DNA of 64,000 nt from Cyclobacteriaceae bacterium (GCA_028278225.1 JANQEU010000104.1:248001-312000), one strand, 5' to 3'. Counted from the first letter of the stretch, positions 7,796-17,968 are shown. Numbers and translations: made by a program. Notes: generated from the sequence alone by a model not told the origin.

Positions 7796-8728
7796 TCACT
7801 GATTCAAAAAACGTTTGATCTCCGGGTACACGATTTGCGGCTGCTCCACCCAGGGGTAATGGCCGCATTTCTCAATGAATACAAGTTTTGATCTTTCGTA
7901 ATAATCCGACAGAGCCAAAGGAACGGATTCCCCAACAGGGTCCTGTCTGCCATGCAGGATCAGCACCGGATTCGAAAAGGAGGATTCCACAGCGGTCAGG
8001 TCCAATTTCCTCTTTACAATATCCTTCCATATCAATCGCCCCATATCAAAACTGAAATGATGCCCCCGGATGTTCTCGCTAATAAGCAAGGATTTTTCCC
8101 TGTCATAAAAATAACCGGGCATAATTGCACGGATCCACTCCGTTAACGCATGCCTGTAGTTTTCTGCCATTCTTGTGGAATCCCTCCAATATTCTACCAA
8201 TAACTTATCGGACTCCGACAAACGCGATGTGACATTATCCATAAAATAACTGAATACATTGGTGTTGAGACCGATTGATTCCAGGAGGATCAATGATGAA
8301 ACGGACTCAGGATAGGCAGAAACGTATAATGAAGAAATATACCCTCCAAAGGAAAACCCAAGGACCGCCCATTGCTCAAAACCAAGACTTGTCCTGATCT
8401 TTTCAAAATCCGCCAAAGTCAGGGCAATGGTTACCGTCGTCGTATCCAAAACCTGGGGTGTTGAATTACCGATTCCTCTTTGTTCAACTAAAATGCATTG
8501 AAAATTTTCGCCCAGACCTTTGGCAAAACGCAAATACCTGTCAGAATGATCTCCGGGCCCGCCTCCTATCAGGAGTAGCGGTTGTCCTTCACCAAAAACT
8601 CTGAAATAGATATCAAGTCCCTGATTGTTGACTTTTTTGAATATACCGTCTTCATCATTCCGCTGTGAAAAACAGGAAAGACCCGCAAAAAAAATTACAG
8701 ATGCTATTAAGGTTTTCTTTGTTGACAT
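7796..8728 (-). CDS. Alpha/beta hydrolase, proline iminopeptidase-like
   Basis: 310-residue alpha/beta hydrolase with an N-terminal signal peptide. GGGPGDHSD near residue 55 corresponds to the HGGPG oxyanion block of S33 peptidases. GFSFGG carries the nucleophile S126, HGRQDP the acid, and KCGHYPWVEQP the histidine. The triad is complete, so an active hydrolase is expected; whether it is a peptidase, esterase or lactonase cannot be told from sequence. It lies upstream of the nucleophile-less esterase and may be co-transcribed with it. Confidence 0.85.
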   Translation of the reverse strand: MSTKKTLIASVIFFAGLSCFSQRNDEDGIFKKVNNQGLDIYFRVFGEGQPLLLIGGGPGDHSDRYLRFAKGLGENFQCILVEQRGIGNSTPQVLDTTTVTIALTLADFEKIRTSLGFEQWAVLGFSFGGYISSLYVSAYPESVSSLILLESIGLNTNVFSYFMDNVTSRLSESDKLLVEYWRDSTRMAENYRHALTEWIRAIMPGYFYDREKSLLISENIRGHHFSFDMGRLIWKDIVKRKLDLTAVESSFSNPVLILHGRQDPVGESVPLALSDYYERSKLVFIEKCGHYPWVEQPQIVYPEIKRFLNQ

Positions 8729-8927
8729 ACGGTTCCTCTTAAGACAGAAGTTAATTTATTTTACATAATAGGATATTATAGATTCTGATAAACGGATGAA
8801 ATACCTGACCATGACCCTTTCTTCATCGACAGGGCTGCGTTGCACATACCGTGGTGCGGACACATTATATTCCTTCGGAGTATATCGGGTTTCGCATTGT
8901 CCGGGAGAAGTGATCTGAATATTAGCA

Positions 8928-11378
8928 TCACTCATACTTAAGTGAGTCAACCGGATTGGCACACGCCGCTGTATAGGTCTTCAGGCTTACTGATAATAAT
9001 GCGACCAACATTGACAGGACTGTGGCTGCAAACAGGACTTCCCGTGGAAATTCGATGTGGTAGGCAAATCCATTCAACCACCGGGTGAGTACAAGCATCG
9101 CCGGGCCGTAGGCGATCAAATTGGCAATCACTACCAATAGTATAAACTCTTTTGAGAGGGTCATCATTATGGTTGTGACAGATGCGCCCATTACTTTTCG
9201 AATTCCTACTTCTTTGGTCCGTTGTTCTGCCATAAATGATGCAAGCCCGAAAAGTCCCAGACAGGAAATGATCACTGCAAATGCCGCAAAAAAAGATACG
9301 ATTCGATTCATATTTGTTTCCAGCCTGTATTGGCTGTCATACTGTGTATCCAGAAAAAAATAATCTATGGGCACATCAGGCTGAAACCGGGTCCATATCT
9401 GCCCGATTTTGTCGACGGTCGATGAAACATCACCGGCACTGATCCTTATATTCAGGTAAGTATTGTACGGGTCATGCACGTGCATCATAAGGGGTTCAAC
9501 TTCATTGTGCAATGAAGCATAGTGAAAATCTTTGATGACACCTACTATGCGGCCTTGTTTTGGTTCCGGCAGTCCATAGAGATATTCGAACCGCCTTCCG
9601 ACAGGATCTTCTTCCAGTCCAAACTCCCTGATTGCAGCTTCATTCAATAAAAACCCGGCCGACCTGTCTGATGCTATATCTGCAGATAATAACCTGCCCT
9701 CAACCACCTCCAACCCGAGGGTTTGTCCTAACTCCTCGCTCCCTGACATGATCCTTATTCCACGTACGCCATCGTCCTGCTGCTGGTTTGTGGTTTCAAT
9801 GTCCTCAACCGCCAGATCCGGTATCCTGACACTCATAATGTGGACTCTTTTTCCCGGAATTGTAGAGCTGGCCGCAGTGCTGATTACATTGCTTTCCTTA
9901 TCCAGTTCTTTTCTGATGTTTGCCAGGTTTGTAACCTTTCCCCCGCCGGGAAGCTTGATCACCATAATCTGTTCTTTATCAAAACCCAAACTGGTATTCT
10001 CCACAAAATCCATTTGCCGCCTGATCACAAAAACTCCGATGATCAGGAAGATGGATATACCAAACTGGAAAACAACCAATCCCCTTCTTATGTAAAGCAT
10101 CAATTTGTTGTCATTTCCGGATTGCAGGTTTGCCTTCATGCATTCGATGGATTTGAACCCGGACAATATGGCGGAAGGATAGATTCCCGAAAGAATAGCA
10201 ACTACCAGGAAACCAACGCCAATAAAGGCCAGAAGCTGAGGATTAAGAAAATAGTTCTGATCAATATGCTTGCCCGAGAACTCATTGAACGCCGGTAGAA
10301 GCAAAATCGATATGGATATGGAAATCAGTATGGCGATAAAAGTGAGAAAGAAAGACTCACCGATAAATCTCCTGAATATTTCCGGCCTGTCCGCACCAAG
10401 CACCTTTCTGATCCCTACCTCCTTCGCCCGCTTAAAGGACTTTGCGGTAGCCAGGTTCATATAGTTGAACCCCGCTATTATGAGGATCACCACGCCTATG
10501 GATCCAAATATGTATATGTACCTGACATCACTATTTGCCGACATTTCTTTTTCTCCATGTCCCTTTAAATGAATGTCCGCAACAGGCATTAAATCAATGC
10601 TCATACTGAACCCCTCGGGAGGGCCGACATTTCCCTGTTCATTTGTTATCTGATATATTTCATAGACATCCGTGGCTAATTTTTTCTTCAGATTATTCAC
10701 ATTTTCCTTGCCCGGCACTTTTACGAATGAATAAAAAACACTGCCCACCCTCCCGTCTACCAGTTGCGGATTTCTCCTGCGAAGGGCTCCTATGGAAACA
10801 GCCAGATCAAAATCCAAATGTGTATTGTAGGCAACCTCACCCAGGACGGCAGTCACCTCGTGTGATACGTCGTCTATTTTAAGGATTTCTCCAATCGGAT
10901 CACTTCCGGCAAAGTATTTCTCCGCTGTTCGTTTTGACAATACTACCTGATGCTGGCCGTCAAGAGCGCTGGATGGGTCACCATGCAAAAAGGGGAAATC
11001 GAAAATTTCAAAGAACGTGGAATCGGCAAATATCAAATTATCTTCATTGAAATATTGATCTTTATAATTCACAATATTTGTCCTGGTAGTGGGTGTGATC
11101 TTCCCTGCAAGTTCTATTTCCGGATATCGTGAAACGAGTTCGGGAATGATGAATCCCATGGTAGCTGCCCAGTGCCGGGAATTCTCCGAATTGAAAGTTG
11201 ATTCAATTCTATATATGTCCCCATGGTCGCTGAAACCTTTCTCATAGCTGAGTTCATCCTGAATGAACAGGAAAATGATGATACAGGTACTTAGTCCCAT
11301 TATAAGACCAAGAAGGTTTATGACCGAATACCATTTATCCTTAATGGCCCTTCTGTAGAGCAGTTTCAGACCTTGCAT
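8928..11378 (-). CDS. FtsX/MacB-type ABC transporter permease
   Basis: 816 residues, the usual size of the large Bacteroidota permeases with two FtsX modules. The order is: TM helix near residues 20-40, a long periplasmic MacB-PCD domain, three TM helices around 280-400 with the block RAKEVGIRKVLGADRPEIFRRF, a second TM and periplasmic domain, and a C-terminal set of three TM helices with TKEVGIRKVMGASV. Such proteins work with a separate MacB/LolD-like ATPase in lipoprotein or peptide export, cell-wall signalling or drug resistance; no ATPase or membrane-fusion protein is encoded next to it. It lies 16 nt after the preceding PD40 gene on the same strand. Confidence 0.9.
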   Translation of the reverse strand: MQGLKLLYRRAIKDKWYSVINLLGLIMGLSTCIIIFLFIQDELSYEKGFSDHGDIYRIESTFNSENSRHWAATMGFIIPELVSRYPEIELAGKITPTTRTNIVNYKDQYFNEDNLIFADSTFFEIFDFPFLHGDPSSALDGQHQVVLSKRTAEKYFAGSDPIGEILKIDDVSHEVTAVLGEVAYNTHLDFDLAVSIGALRRRNPQLVDGRVGSVFYSFVKVPGKENVNNLKKKLATDVYEIYQITNEQGNVGPPEGFSMSIDLMPVADIHLKGHGEKEMSANSDVRYIYIFGSIGVVILIIAGFNYMNLATAKSFKRAKEVGIRKVLGADRPEIFRRFIGESFFLTFIAILISISISILLLPAFNEFSGKHIDQNYFLNPQLLAFIGVGFLVVAILSGIYPSAILSGFKSIECMKANLQSGNDNKLMLYIRRGLVVFQFGISIFLIIGVFVIRRQMDFVENTSLGFDKEQIMVIKLPGGGKVTNLANIRKELDKESNVISTAASSTIPGKRVHIMSVRIPDLAVEDIETTNQQQDDGVRGIRIMSGSEELGQTLGLEVVEGRLLSADIASDRSAGFLLNEAAIREFGLEEDPVGRRFEYLYGLPEPKQGRIVGVIKDFHYASLHNEVEPLMMHVHDPYNTYLNIRISAGDVSSTVDKIGQIWTRFQPDVPIDYFFLDTQYDSQYRLETNMNRIVSFFAAFAVIISCLGLFGLASFMAEQRTKEVGIRKVMGASVTTIMMTLSKEFILLVVIANLIAYGPAMLVLTRWLNGFAYHIEFPREVLFAATVLSMLVALLSVSLKTYTAACANPVDSLKYE

Positions 11379-11394
11379 TTTTCAATAAAAAAAT

Positions 11395-12858
11395 TTAATC
11401 CCTGTTTTTAAAATTCAAAATGAAAGAAGAATCAATCCAGTAAACATCTCCCCATCCATTACCCGGCTTATTGGATTCTTCAATAAGACTTTCGTAATCC
11501 GGCTGTTGAGTCAAAGGCGCTTTTGTCAACGCTCTGCTTGAAACAAAAAACAAATATTCACCATCGGGAGACAGCATTGGGAACCTATTCTGACCGCTTT
11601 TATTTATCATTTCTCCGAGGCCTGCAGGGGCAGTCCATCCATCTCGCCTTTTGAATGAAATGTTGATACCTTTCACACCGGTAGCGGATATATGGCTTTT
11701 CTCGTAAAGAATGTAGCTTTCGTCCGGAGCGATGTAAGGCCAACTTTCATAGCCAGGGGAATTCACCGTGGTGCCCAGATTGTGTACGACTTTATATTGT
11801 CCGTTATCCGGCTCGGAACGGTAGATATCGGAATTACCGTATCCGCCATCTCTTGCAGATGAAAAATACAGGGTGCCATCATTGGCAACACTAACTCCCC
11901 TGTCATGCGCACCGGAATTAATTTCAGCCATATGTACCGGCATCCCCCATCCCACCTCCGTGCGGTCCACAAACCATAGGTCATAATCGGACCTGGCAGA
12001 ATCATCCTCATGTATCGGTCGCATTGATTCGAAATAGAGCCTGCTTCCATCCGGACTGATGAATGGATTTCCATCCTTGAAATGGGTGGAGAAAGGAGCC
12101 ACTTCAGGCGCTGACCATACGCCATTCTCCTGTTTCATCCAAAGTATTTTCTGAGGCCCGCGAAATTCAAAAAAGACCGACCAGTATATCTCCTTTCCAT
12201 CAGGGGAGAAAACAGGACTGCTATGCTCGTGCATACCTGTGGAAATGACTCCAGGAGCAAATAATTCAGGTTCCTCCCCGGGAGGGTCCTGCCCCAGGTA
12301 TGCGCCTTTGGATAAGGTTCCCGCAAACTTTTTGTACTCCCCGGGGATCGGATTATCCGGTCTTTCACTATCATATACCCATGACAGTATCCAGTACCTG
12401 CTTCCATCATGATAGAGCTCAATACTATTAATCCCGCGCCCGCCAATTTTACCATCCTGTTCAATGCTCCATTCGTAAGCACTCCAGATGTGGGTGATAT
12501 TTCCAAATTGCAGAACCTGCCTGCCTATCTCCCTTTCAAAAAAACCCGTATTTACCAATCCTGATGAACTTTTGTGAAATTCACTTAAAGTCATAGCGCG
12601 GATATTTGAATTACCGGGATGGTTTGTGTTTGTAACCCATATCTTTGCCGACGGATGATGCAAAAAATGATCTCTCTCCCAGTCTCTCTTCCGGCCCTTT
12701 GGTCCTGAAACGACCTCATAGTATGCCCTGATAATTGCATCAATTGACACTACGTCCGTTTCATAGTTCTTGGTCGATGTCTGACTCCAGGCTTTTGGGC
12801 TACTCACCGGCAACATGGAAATGAAAAGAACAATTGCCACTGAAAAATGGGATCTCAT
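11395..12858 (-). CDS. Secreted fusion of NTF2/SnoaL-like domain and PD40 beta-propeller
   Basis: Signal peptide, then at about residues 35-165 a small domain that resembles the SnoaL/NTF2-like fold: helix SIDAIIRAYYEVV, then alternating strands ending in GGRGINSIELYHDGSRYWILSWVYD. From YLGQDPPG (about 195) onward it is a PD40 beta-propeller with blades such as FSPDGKEIYWS, ISPDGSRLYFES and LSPDGEYLFFVS, closing with DVYWIDSSFI. The propeller half is clearly paralogous to the two other PD40 proteins in this window; the extra N-terminal domain is unique to this copy. It is probably periplasmic. It precedes the FtsX permease by 16 nt, so they may share a transcript. Confidence 0.83.
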   Translation of the reverse strand: MRSHFSVAIVLFISMLPVSSPKAWSQTSTKNYETDVVSIDAIIRAYYEVVSGPKGRKRDWERDHFLHHPSAKIWVTNTNHPGNSNIRAMTLSEFHKSSSGLVNTGFFEREIGRQVLQFGNITHIWSAYEWSIEQDGKIGGRGINSIELYHDGSRYWILSWVYDSERPDNPIPGEYKKFAGTLSKGAYLGQDPPGEEPELFAPGVISTGMHEHSSPVFSPDGKEIYWSVFFEFRGPQKILWMKQENGVWSAPEVAPFSTHFKDGNPFISPDGSRLYFESMRPIHEDDSARSDYDLWFVDRTEVGWGMPVHMAEINSGAHDRGVSVANDGTLYFSSARDGGYGNSDIYRSEPDNGQYKVVHNLGTTVNSPGYESWPYIAPDESYILYEKSHISATGVKGINISFKRRDGWTAPAGLGEMINKSGQNRFPMLSPDGEYLFFVSSRALTKAPLTQQPDYESLIEESNKPGNGWGDVYWIDSSFILNFKNRD

Positions 12859-13168
12859 ATGAAATGACTTGTGAGAAAAGGTAAATTCGCATTATTAATT
12901 CTGCAAAATAATATATAATGTATATTTCCTGTATCCGCTCACATAATAAGTAGTCTCGTCATCTTTCCTTTTCAAACTTTAATGAGGTCAAACAGTATTT
13001 TCCATCCTCCCTGGTGATTTGACAGGTACACCAATGTCAATTTATTCTACATATAAATATTATATTGACCGTCTGTAAAAAATAAATACTCTTTCAGTCC
13101 GGAAGAACGTAATGGGTGGTTAGTACGCAGATAATATCTAATACAGGTTTTCGACAACAAGCCAAGCC
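12859..13168. other. Divergent intergenic gap
   Basis: The gap between two divergently transcribed PD40 genes. It is A+T-rich, with an ATATATAATGTATAT-like stretch near 12908-12924. It should contain both promoters, but I see no clear TAnnTTTG/TTTG pair, repeat or small gene in it. Confidence 0.4.
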
Positions 13169-14101
13169 ATGGGAACTAAAAAACTTTTGTGCATTCTGAC
13201 AAGCGTTACTTTGTTTGGCCTGTGCATGAGCAATGCCCAGGAACATGATCTTTCTATTCCTGAAGGACCCTACCTCGGGCAGGAACCGCCTGGAAAAACA
13301 CCTGAGATTTTTGCGCCAGGACTGATATCAACCGATGCAACTGAGTTTGGTATTACCATCTCAAAAGACAGCTATGAAATATACTTTTCTCGCCGTGAAT
13401 CAATGGAAACAGGTAATCGGATCCATGCCTATAAATATGAGTCAGGTCAGTGGGTCACGCTACCTCAGCCGCTGTTTGGGTGGGAAGGCCGGGAATCCGA
13501 ACCAAATTTTTCACCTGATGAAAGAAGGTTATATTTTGGTTCCGGGAGACCAAAACCTGAAATGGTCACGGATACGAAAATGCCTGTTCAGTGGTATGTG
13601 GAAAGGATAGGAGACAAATGGTCTACGCCCGAGATGATAGGTACTCCCGTAATTGAATATGGAAACATGTTCCTGACCCAGGCAAATAATGGGACCATTT
13701 ACTTCACAGGCTTTAATCCTGAAAAGGGAATATATTCAGCCAGGAAAAAAGGAGACGGGTTTGACACCCCACATTATCTGCCGAAAGAAATTAATCATTT
13801 GGTCAATCCGGCGTACCCGCGATACTTTAATCCGGCACATCCCGGCATATCCCCGGATGAAAGCTATATCATATATGATAATGCGGTAGACGATAAATGG
13901 ACAACTAATCTTTTCATAAGTTTCAGGAAAGATCATTACTGGTCTAAAGCGTCCAATATAACGGAGTATATTGGTTGGGAAAGGGAGTCATGGGGCCCTT
14001 TCGTCTCTTTCGATGGTAAATACTTATTCTTTTCTTCCGGTGGCAATATTTACTGGGTTGACGCCGGTTTTATTGAGGAACTCAGATCTGATATTGACTA
14101 G
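13169..14101 (+). CDS. Secreted PD40 beta-propeller protein
   Basis: Signal peptide (LLCILTSVTLFGLCMSNAQ), then PYLGQEPPG and a set of PD40 blades (FSPDERRLYFGSG, ISPDESYIIYDNA, VSFDGKYLFFSSG), ending in NIYWVDAGFIEEL. It is the third member of the local PD40 family, with the same length and same N- and C-terminal signature blocks as the protein at 5558-6481. No catalytic motif is seen; a periplasmic binding role is likely. It is read divergently from the fusion gene at 11395-12858 and convergently with the uronate operon. Confidence 0.85.
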   Translation: MGTKKLLCILTSVTLFGLCMSNAQEHDLSIPEGPYLGQEPPGKTPEIFAPGLISTDATEFGITISKDSYEIYFSRRESMETGNRIHAYKYESGQWVTLPQPLFGWEGRESEPNFSPDERRLYFGSGRPKPEMVTDTKMPVQWYVERIGDKWSTPEMIGTPVIEYGNMFLTQANNGTIYFTGFNPEKGIYSARKKGDGFDTPHYLPKEINHLVNPAYPRYFNPAHPGISPDESYIIYDNAVDDKWTTNLFISFRKDHYWSKASNITEYIGWERESWGPFVSFDGKYLFFSSGGNIYWVDAGFIEELRSDID

Positions 14102-14219
14102 CTACCGTACCGGTAAACAGTTGTTTCACTGTGAGATCGGCTTCGATCAGTGCAAACTCTAAGTTGTCCAAAGTGAATGCCGGCGGTCCGGATTATTTTG
14201 CCTCATCGCCATACACACG

Positions 14220-15860
14220 TTACAGTGACACTCCGCGTTTCCATGGCATAAAATCAAATTGATCAAGTAACATCGCTTTGGTTTTTATCCTGCCACTCGC
14301 TACTTCCAGTACAAAATCAAACATCTCAGCGCCCATTTCTTCAATGGTTTTTGTTCCGGTAATGACAGGTCCCGTATCTATATCAATAATATCAGACATC
14401 CGGGTGGCCAGTTTGGAGTTGGAGGCTACCTTGATTACAGGAGTTACCGGATTCCCTGTGGGCGTACCCAAACCCGTAGTGAAGAATATGATGTTGGCAC
14501 CTGAACCGGCTAATGCAGTAGTGGATTCCACATCATTTCCGGGTGTACACAATAAATTAAGTCCCGGTTCCCTGGCATACTCTGTATAATCCAGTACATC
14601 ATTGATGTTAGAGGTCCCCCCTTTTTTTGCAGCGCCTGCTGACTTCATCGCATCCGTAATCAGGCCATCTTTAATATTCCCCGGAGAAGGGTTCATGTCA
14701 AAGCCGGATCCCACTGCCTCCGCCGCGGATTGGTATGACCGCATGAGCTCACTGAATTTCAACGCCAGTTCTTTACTGGCACAGCGATTGATCAACTCTT
14801 GTTCTACGCCACAAAGTTCAGGGAATTCCGAAAGTATCGTCTTGCCGCCGAGGGCGCTGATAATGTCAGAAACATAACCCAGGGAAGGGTTTGCGGAAAT
14901 CCCGGAAAACCCATCTGACCCCCCACATTCCAATCCTATAGTTAACTTATCAGGGGAAGCCGGCTGCCTCGTTACCTTATTGAGTTCTACCAATCCCCTG
15001 AAGGTCTCCGCTATGGCCCTCGCGATCAGGTCCTTTTCCAGTCCTGTCTCCTGCTGATCAAGTATCAATACCGGTTTTCCCTGATCTGCTTCAAGCGATT
15101 TTAACGCTTCCGTGAAAAGCTTTACCTCAGCATTTTGACACCCAAGGCTCAAAACGGTAACCCCACCAACATTTGGATTTTTAACATAGCCAGCCAGTAG
15201 CCGACACAATGTCTCGGCGTCCTGACGTGTCCCTCCGCATCCGCCTTGATGTGTCAGGAACCGAATACCATCTACGTTTTCAAATATCCAACCTTCCCCT
15301 GAATTGTGATCCGGCTTCAGATCTACATCCTGGAAATCCTCATTATTGCCATAACGCAGGGCCAATTCCTTCACGAGCAATTCGTATTTATCCTGCTTCT
15401 CAAGTCCCAGTCCTTTTGTGAAGGCTTTCCGGACGGTTTCAATATTCCGGTTTTCACAAAAAACCAATGGAAAGACCAGCCAATAATTGGCGGTCCCAAC
15501 CTGCCCGTCTCTGCGGTGGTATCCTAAAAATACCTTGTCACTCCATCGGGTTACATCAGGTTTATCCCACTTATATTTCGGGACAGCCCCAATATCATAC
15601 GAAGCTGATTGATGAAGTGTATTCTCGGTAGTCAACACTTCACCTTTGGCGATTGGATGAGCAGCTTTTCCAACAATCACTCCATACATGATCACCTGGT
15701 CACCTGCGGCCAGATTAATTAGTGCGAACTTATGTTTCGCCGGGACCTGATCCCGGATCTCAACCTGATCATTTCCAATGGTTACTTTTTCGCTGGGAAG
15801 AAGATCCGCCAGGGCGACAGCTACATTATCGCCTTTATTAATTGTCAATGCTTTCTTCAT
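14220..15860 (-). CDS. uxaA: Altronate dehydratase
   Basis: UxaA family of sugar-acid dehydratases, converting D-altronate to 2-keto-3-deoxy-D-gluconate (KDG). 546 residues covers both the small N-terminal SAF domain (ITINKGDNVAV-like start) and the large catalytic domain. Family blocks are GYHRRDGQVGTANYW, HQGGCGGTRQD with metal-binding histidine/cysteine, and ECGGSDGFSGISANPSLG. Its ATG follows the uxaB TAG with no spacing (TAGATG), and the operon continues upstream with eda, a four-helix-bundle gene, kdgK and lacI. This context supports the altronate substrate over galactarate or L-fuconate, though relaxed substrate use cannot be excluded. Confidence 0.9.
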   Translation of the reverse strand: MKKALTINKGDNVAVALADLLPSEKVTIGNDQVEIRDQVPAKHKFALINLAAGDQVIMYGVIVGKAAHPIAKGEVLTTENTLHQSASYDIGAVPKYKWDKPDVTRWSDKVFLGYHRRDGQVGTANYWLVFPLVFCENRNIETVRKAFTKGLGLEKQDKYELLVKELALRYGNNEDFQDVDLKPDHNSGEGWIFENVDGIRFLTHQGGCGGTRQDAETLCRLLAGYVKNPNVGGVTVLSLGCQNAEVKLFTEALKSLEADQGKPVLILDQQETGLEKDLIARAIAETFRGLVELNKVTRQPASPDKLTIGLECGGSDGFSGISANPSLGYVSDIISALGGKTILSEFPELCGVEQELINRCASKELALKFSELMRSYQSAAEAVGSGFDMNPSPGNIKDGLITDAMKSAGAAKKGGTSNINDVLDYTEYAREPGLNLLCTPGNDVESTTALAGSGANIIFFTTGLGTPTGNPVTPVIKVASNSKLATRMSDIIDIDTGPVITGTKTIEEMGAEMFDFVLEVASGRIKTKAMLLDQFDFMPWKRGVSL

Positions 15861-17297
15861 CTACTTCATCGTACTTATAATATCCAAAATATCCGAACCC
15901 TGGTCAATTTGGATCAGATAATCGGTAATCAATTCCTGCAAACCATCCAATTCTGTCAGATCCTCATCCCAGAAGTCAGTGTTAGACAGTACTTTTTCAG
16001 TGACTTTTGCTATCGGGTGATTGCCTGTTTTTTGAAAGAACTCCAGGACAAATTGATCATCTTTCAACTCAAACTGATCTTGAATTAAGTACATCCTGAT
16101 GAGCGCGGCAAAAGCAAAAACCAACCTGTCAGGCCATTTTGAATGTGCAGCGTAGTAATCCTTTATAACAGGAAGAACTCTCACCCTGAATTTTGAAATC
16201 GAGTTGAGGGAGATCGCAATCAACCTGTGTTTGATAAACGGATTCCTAAATCGTTCCAGTACTTCCCCTGCGAATTGATCAACCTCTTCCCCGGGCAATT
16301 GAATCGTTGGTCCAATTTCCTCATACATTAAATTTGTGATGAAAGTTCCGGCAACCTCATCTTCCAATGCGGCGTGAACCGTATCCAAACCGGCAAGCAG
16401 GCCAATGGGTACCATACAGGTGTGCGTTCCGTTCAGAATTCTTACCTTGCGCGTTCTGTACTTTCCTAGGTCGTCCACAAACTTAACATTCAGGCCATGC
16501 CGATCTGCCGGAAAAACATCCCGGACCCGCTCGTCACCTGCAATCACCATTAAGTGAAACACCTCTGAAGCTACCACAAGGCTATCATCAAATTTAACAC
16601 GCTCACGGATTTCATTGATCTCGTCAGACGGGAATCCCGGGACTATTCGGTCTACCAGGGTATTCGCAAATGAACAGGACCCATTGATCCAATTTGTAAA
16701 GCTGAAACCATAATCCCAGTGATCAATGTACTGGAGAATTGTTTCACGCAATTTGTCTCCATTCTGAGCAATGAGTTCACAAGGAATAAAAACCAATCCT
16801 TTGTCAGGGGCTCCCTGAAAAGTATCAAATCGCTGCTTTAGCAATTGTGTTAATTTCCCGGGGAATGTGGTAGCCAGTTGACCGGGACCAGGTCGATCCT
16901 CCGCTATAAATTGAATACCCGCCTCAGTGGTGTTGGATACTACCATTTCCAGATCGGGAATATTTCCCAGTCTCAAATAGGAATCGCTGGATTGAAAGGG
17001 ATTGATACACTCCTGGATAGATGAATTCAGGCAGACTTCATCTATCACCTTACCCTTCAAAATGCCCCTCAAAACATGATGGTATAGTCCTTCCTGTTCT
17101 CTGAGTACCTGCACCATACCGTTTTCAATGGGCTGAACAACGGCAATTCCGGAGTTATAACCTGATTTGTTCATCTCATGGATCATCCAGTCAATGAAGG
17201 CGCGAAGGAAGTTCCCTTCCCCGAATTGCAGCACTTTTACAGGTAAGCCGGGCGGAATTCCGGCGGATACGCGGTCCAGCTTTCTTACTTCAATCAT
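15861..17297 (-). CDS. uxaB: Tagaturonate reductase (altronate oxidoreductase)
   Basis: Member of the long-chain mannitol dehydrogenase family, 478 residues. VLQFGEGNFLRAF is the nucleotide-binding block and KVRILNGTHTCMVPIGLLAG the conserved catalytic region; the C-terminal helical domain is complete. It reduces D-tagaturonate to D-altronate with NADH in galacturonate catabolism. Its ATG overlaps the eda stop as ATGA and its stop touches the uxaA start, so the three are translationally coupled. No uxaC (uronate isomerase), the enzyme that would supply tagaturonate, is seen in the window. Confidence 0.92.
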   Translation of the reverse strand: MIEVRKLDRVSAGIPPGLPVKVLQFGEGNFLRAFIDWMIHEMNKSGYNSGIAVVQPIENGMVQVLREQEGLYHHVLRGILKGKVIDEVCLNSSIQECINPFQSSDSYLRLGNIPDLEMVVSNTTEAGIQFIAEDRPGPGQLATTFPGKLTQLLKQRFDTFQGAPDKGLVFIPCELIAQNGDKLRETILQYIDHWDYGFSFTNWINGSCSFANTLVDRIVPGFPSDEINEIRERVKFDDSLVVASEVFHLMVIAGDERVRDVFPADRHGLNVKFVDDLGKYRTRKVRILNGTHTCMVPIGLLAGLDTVHAALEDEVAGTFITNLMYEEIGPTIQLPGEEVDQFAGEVLERFRNPFIKHRLIAISLNSISKFRVRVLPVIKDYYAAHSKWPDRLVFAFAALIRMYLIQDQFELKDDQFVLEFFQKTGNHPIAKVTEKVLSNTDFWDEDLTELDGLQELITDYLIQIDQGSDILDIISTMK

Positions 17298-17959
17298 TGG
17301 TATTTTCTTGCGATTGCCACAGCTGATTTCACATCTTCAGTCAACTGGCTATAATTTTCATCCTGTACCACCTTCTTTGAAATCAACTGTGATCCCATCC
17401 CCACGCAGAAAACACCCGCTTTGAACCATTCGCTCATGCTCTCCTCTGTCGGAGCCACACCTCCTGTGGGCATGATGCTTGTCCATGGTTGCGGACCCAG
17501 GATCGCTTTCACAAATCCAGGGCCATACGTTCCGCCAGGGAAGAGTTTCACCAATTCGCATCCTAACTCCTCTGCCCGGGTAATTTCCGTCAGCGATCCA
17601 CATCCCGGCGACCAGAGTACCTTCCTTCGATTGCACACCAGGGCCACGTCTTCCCTAAGCACAGGTGTCACCACAAAGTTGGCTCCCATCTGCATATACA
17701 GGGAGGCTGTTCCCTGGTCGGTCACCGATCCTACCCCTAACGCCATCTCCGGTAATTCCTGATTCGCAAACCTGATCAATGCCGCAAACACTTCATGCGC
17801 CATATCGCCCCGGTTGGTAAACTCCAGCACACGGGCACCCCCATCGTAGCAGGCTTTCAATACCTTCTTTGACAATTCAATATCACTGTGGTAAAACAAA
17901 GGCACAATCCCCGTGTCCTTCATTTTCATCAGTACTTCTATGCGTGTAAATTTTGCCAT
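17294..17959 (-). CDS. eda: KDPG/KHG aldolase
   Basis: Class I aldolase cleaving 2-keto-3-deoxy-6-phosphogluconate to pyruvate and glyceraldehyde-3-phosphate; 221 residues, normal length. Seen: VLEFTNRGD (substrate-binding E-x-x-x-R block), GVGSVTDQ, FVVTPVLRED, and ELVKLFPGGTYGP with the Schiff-base lysine. It follows from kdgK, which makes its substrate, and overlaps uxaB by ATGA. The gap to kdgK is occupied by a four-helix-bundle gene and repeats, an unusual break in the operon. Confidence 0.92.
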   Translation of the reverse strand: MAKFTRIEVLMKMKDTGIVPLFYHSDIELSKKVLKACYDGGARVLEFTNRGDMAHEVFAALIRFANQELPEMALGVGSVTDQGTASLYMQMGANFVVTPVLREDVALVCNRRKVLWSPGCGSLTEITRAEELGCELVKLFPGGTYGPGFVKAILGPQPWTSIMPTGGVAPTEESMSEWFKAGVFCVGMGSQLISKKVVQDENYSQLTEDVKSAVAIARKYQ

Positions 17960-17968
17960 CTGTCTAAA

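Noticed and set aside
8756-8962. ORF of 59-68 codons overlapping the end of the FtsX permease gene (ATGAGTGA)
   Set aside because: The overlap looks like coupling, but the translation has no domain, signal or membrane pattern and ordinary spacer composition; too weak to call.
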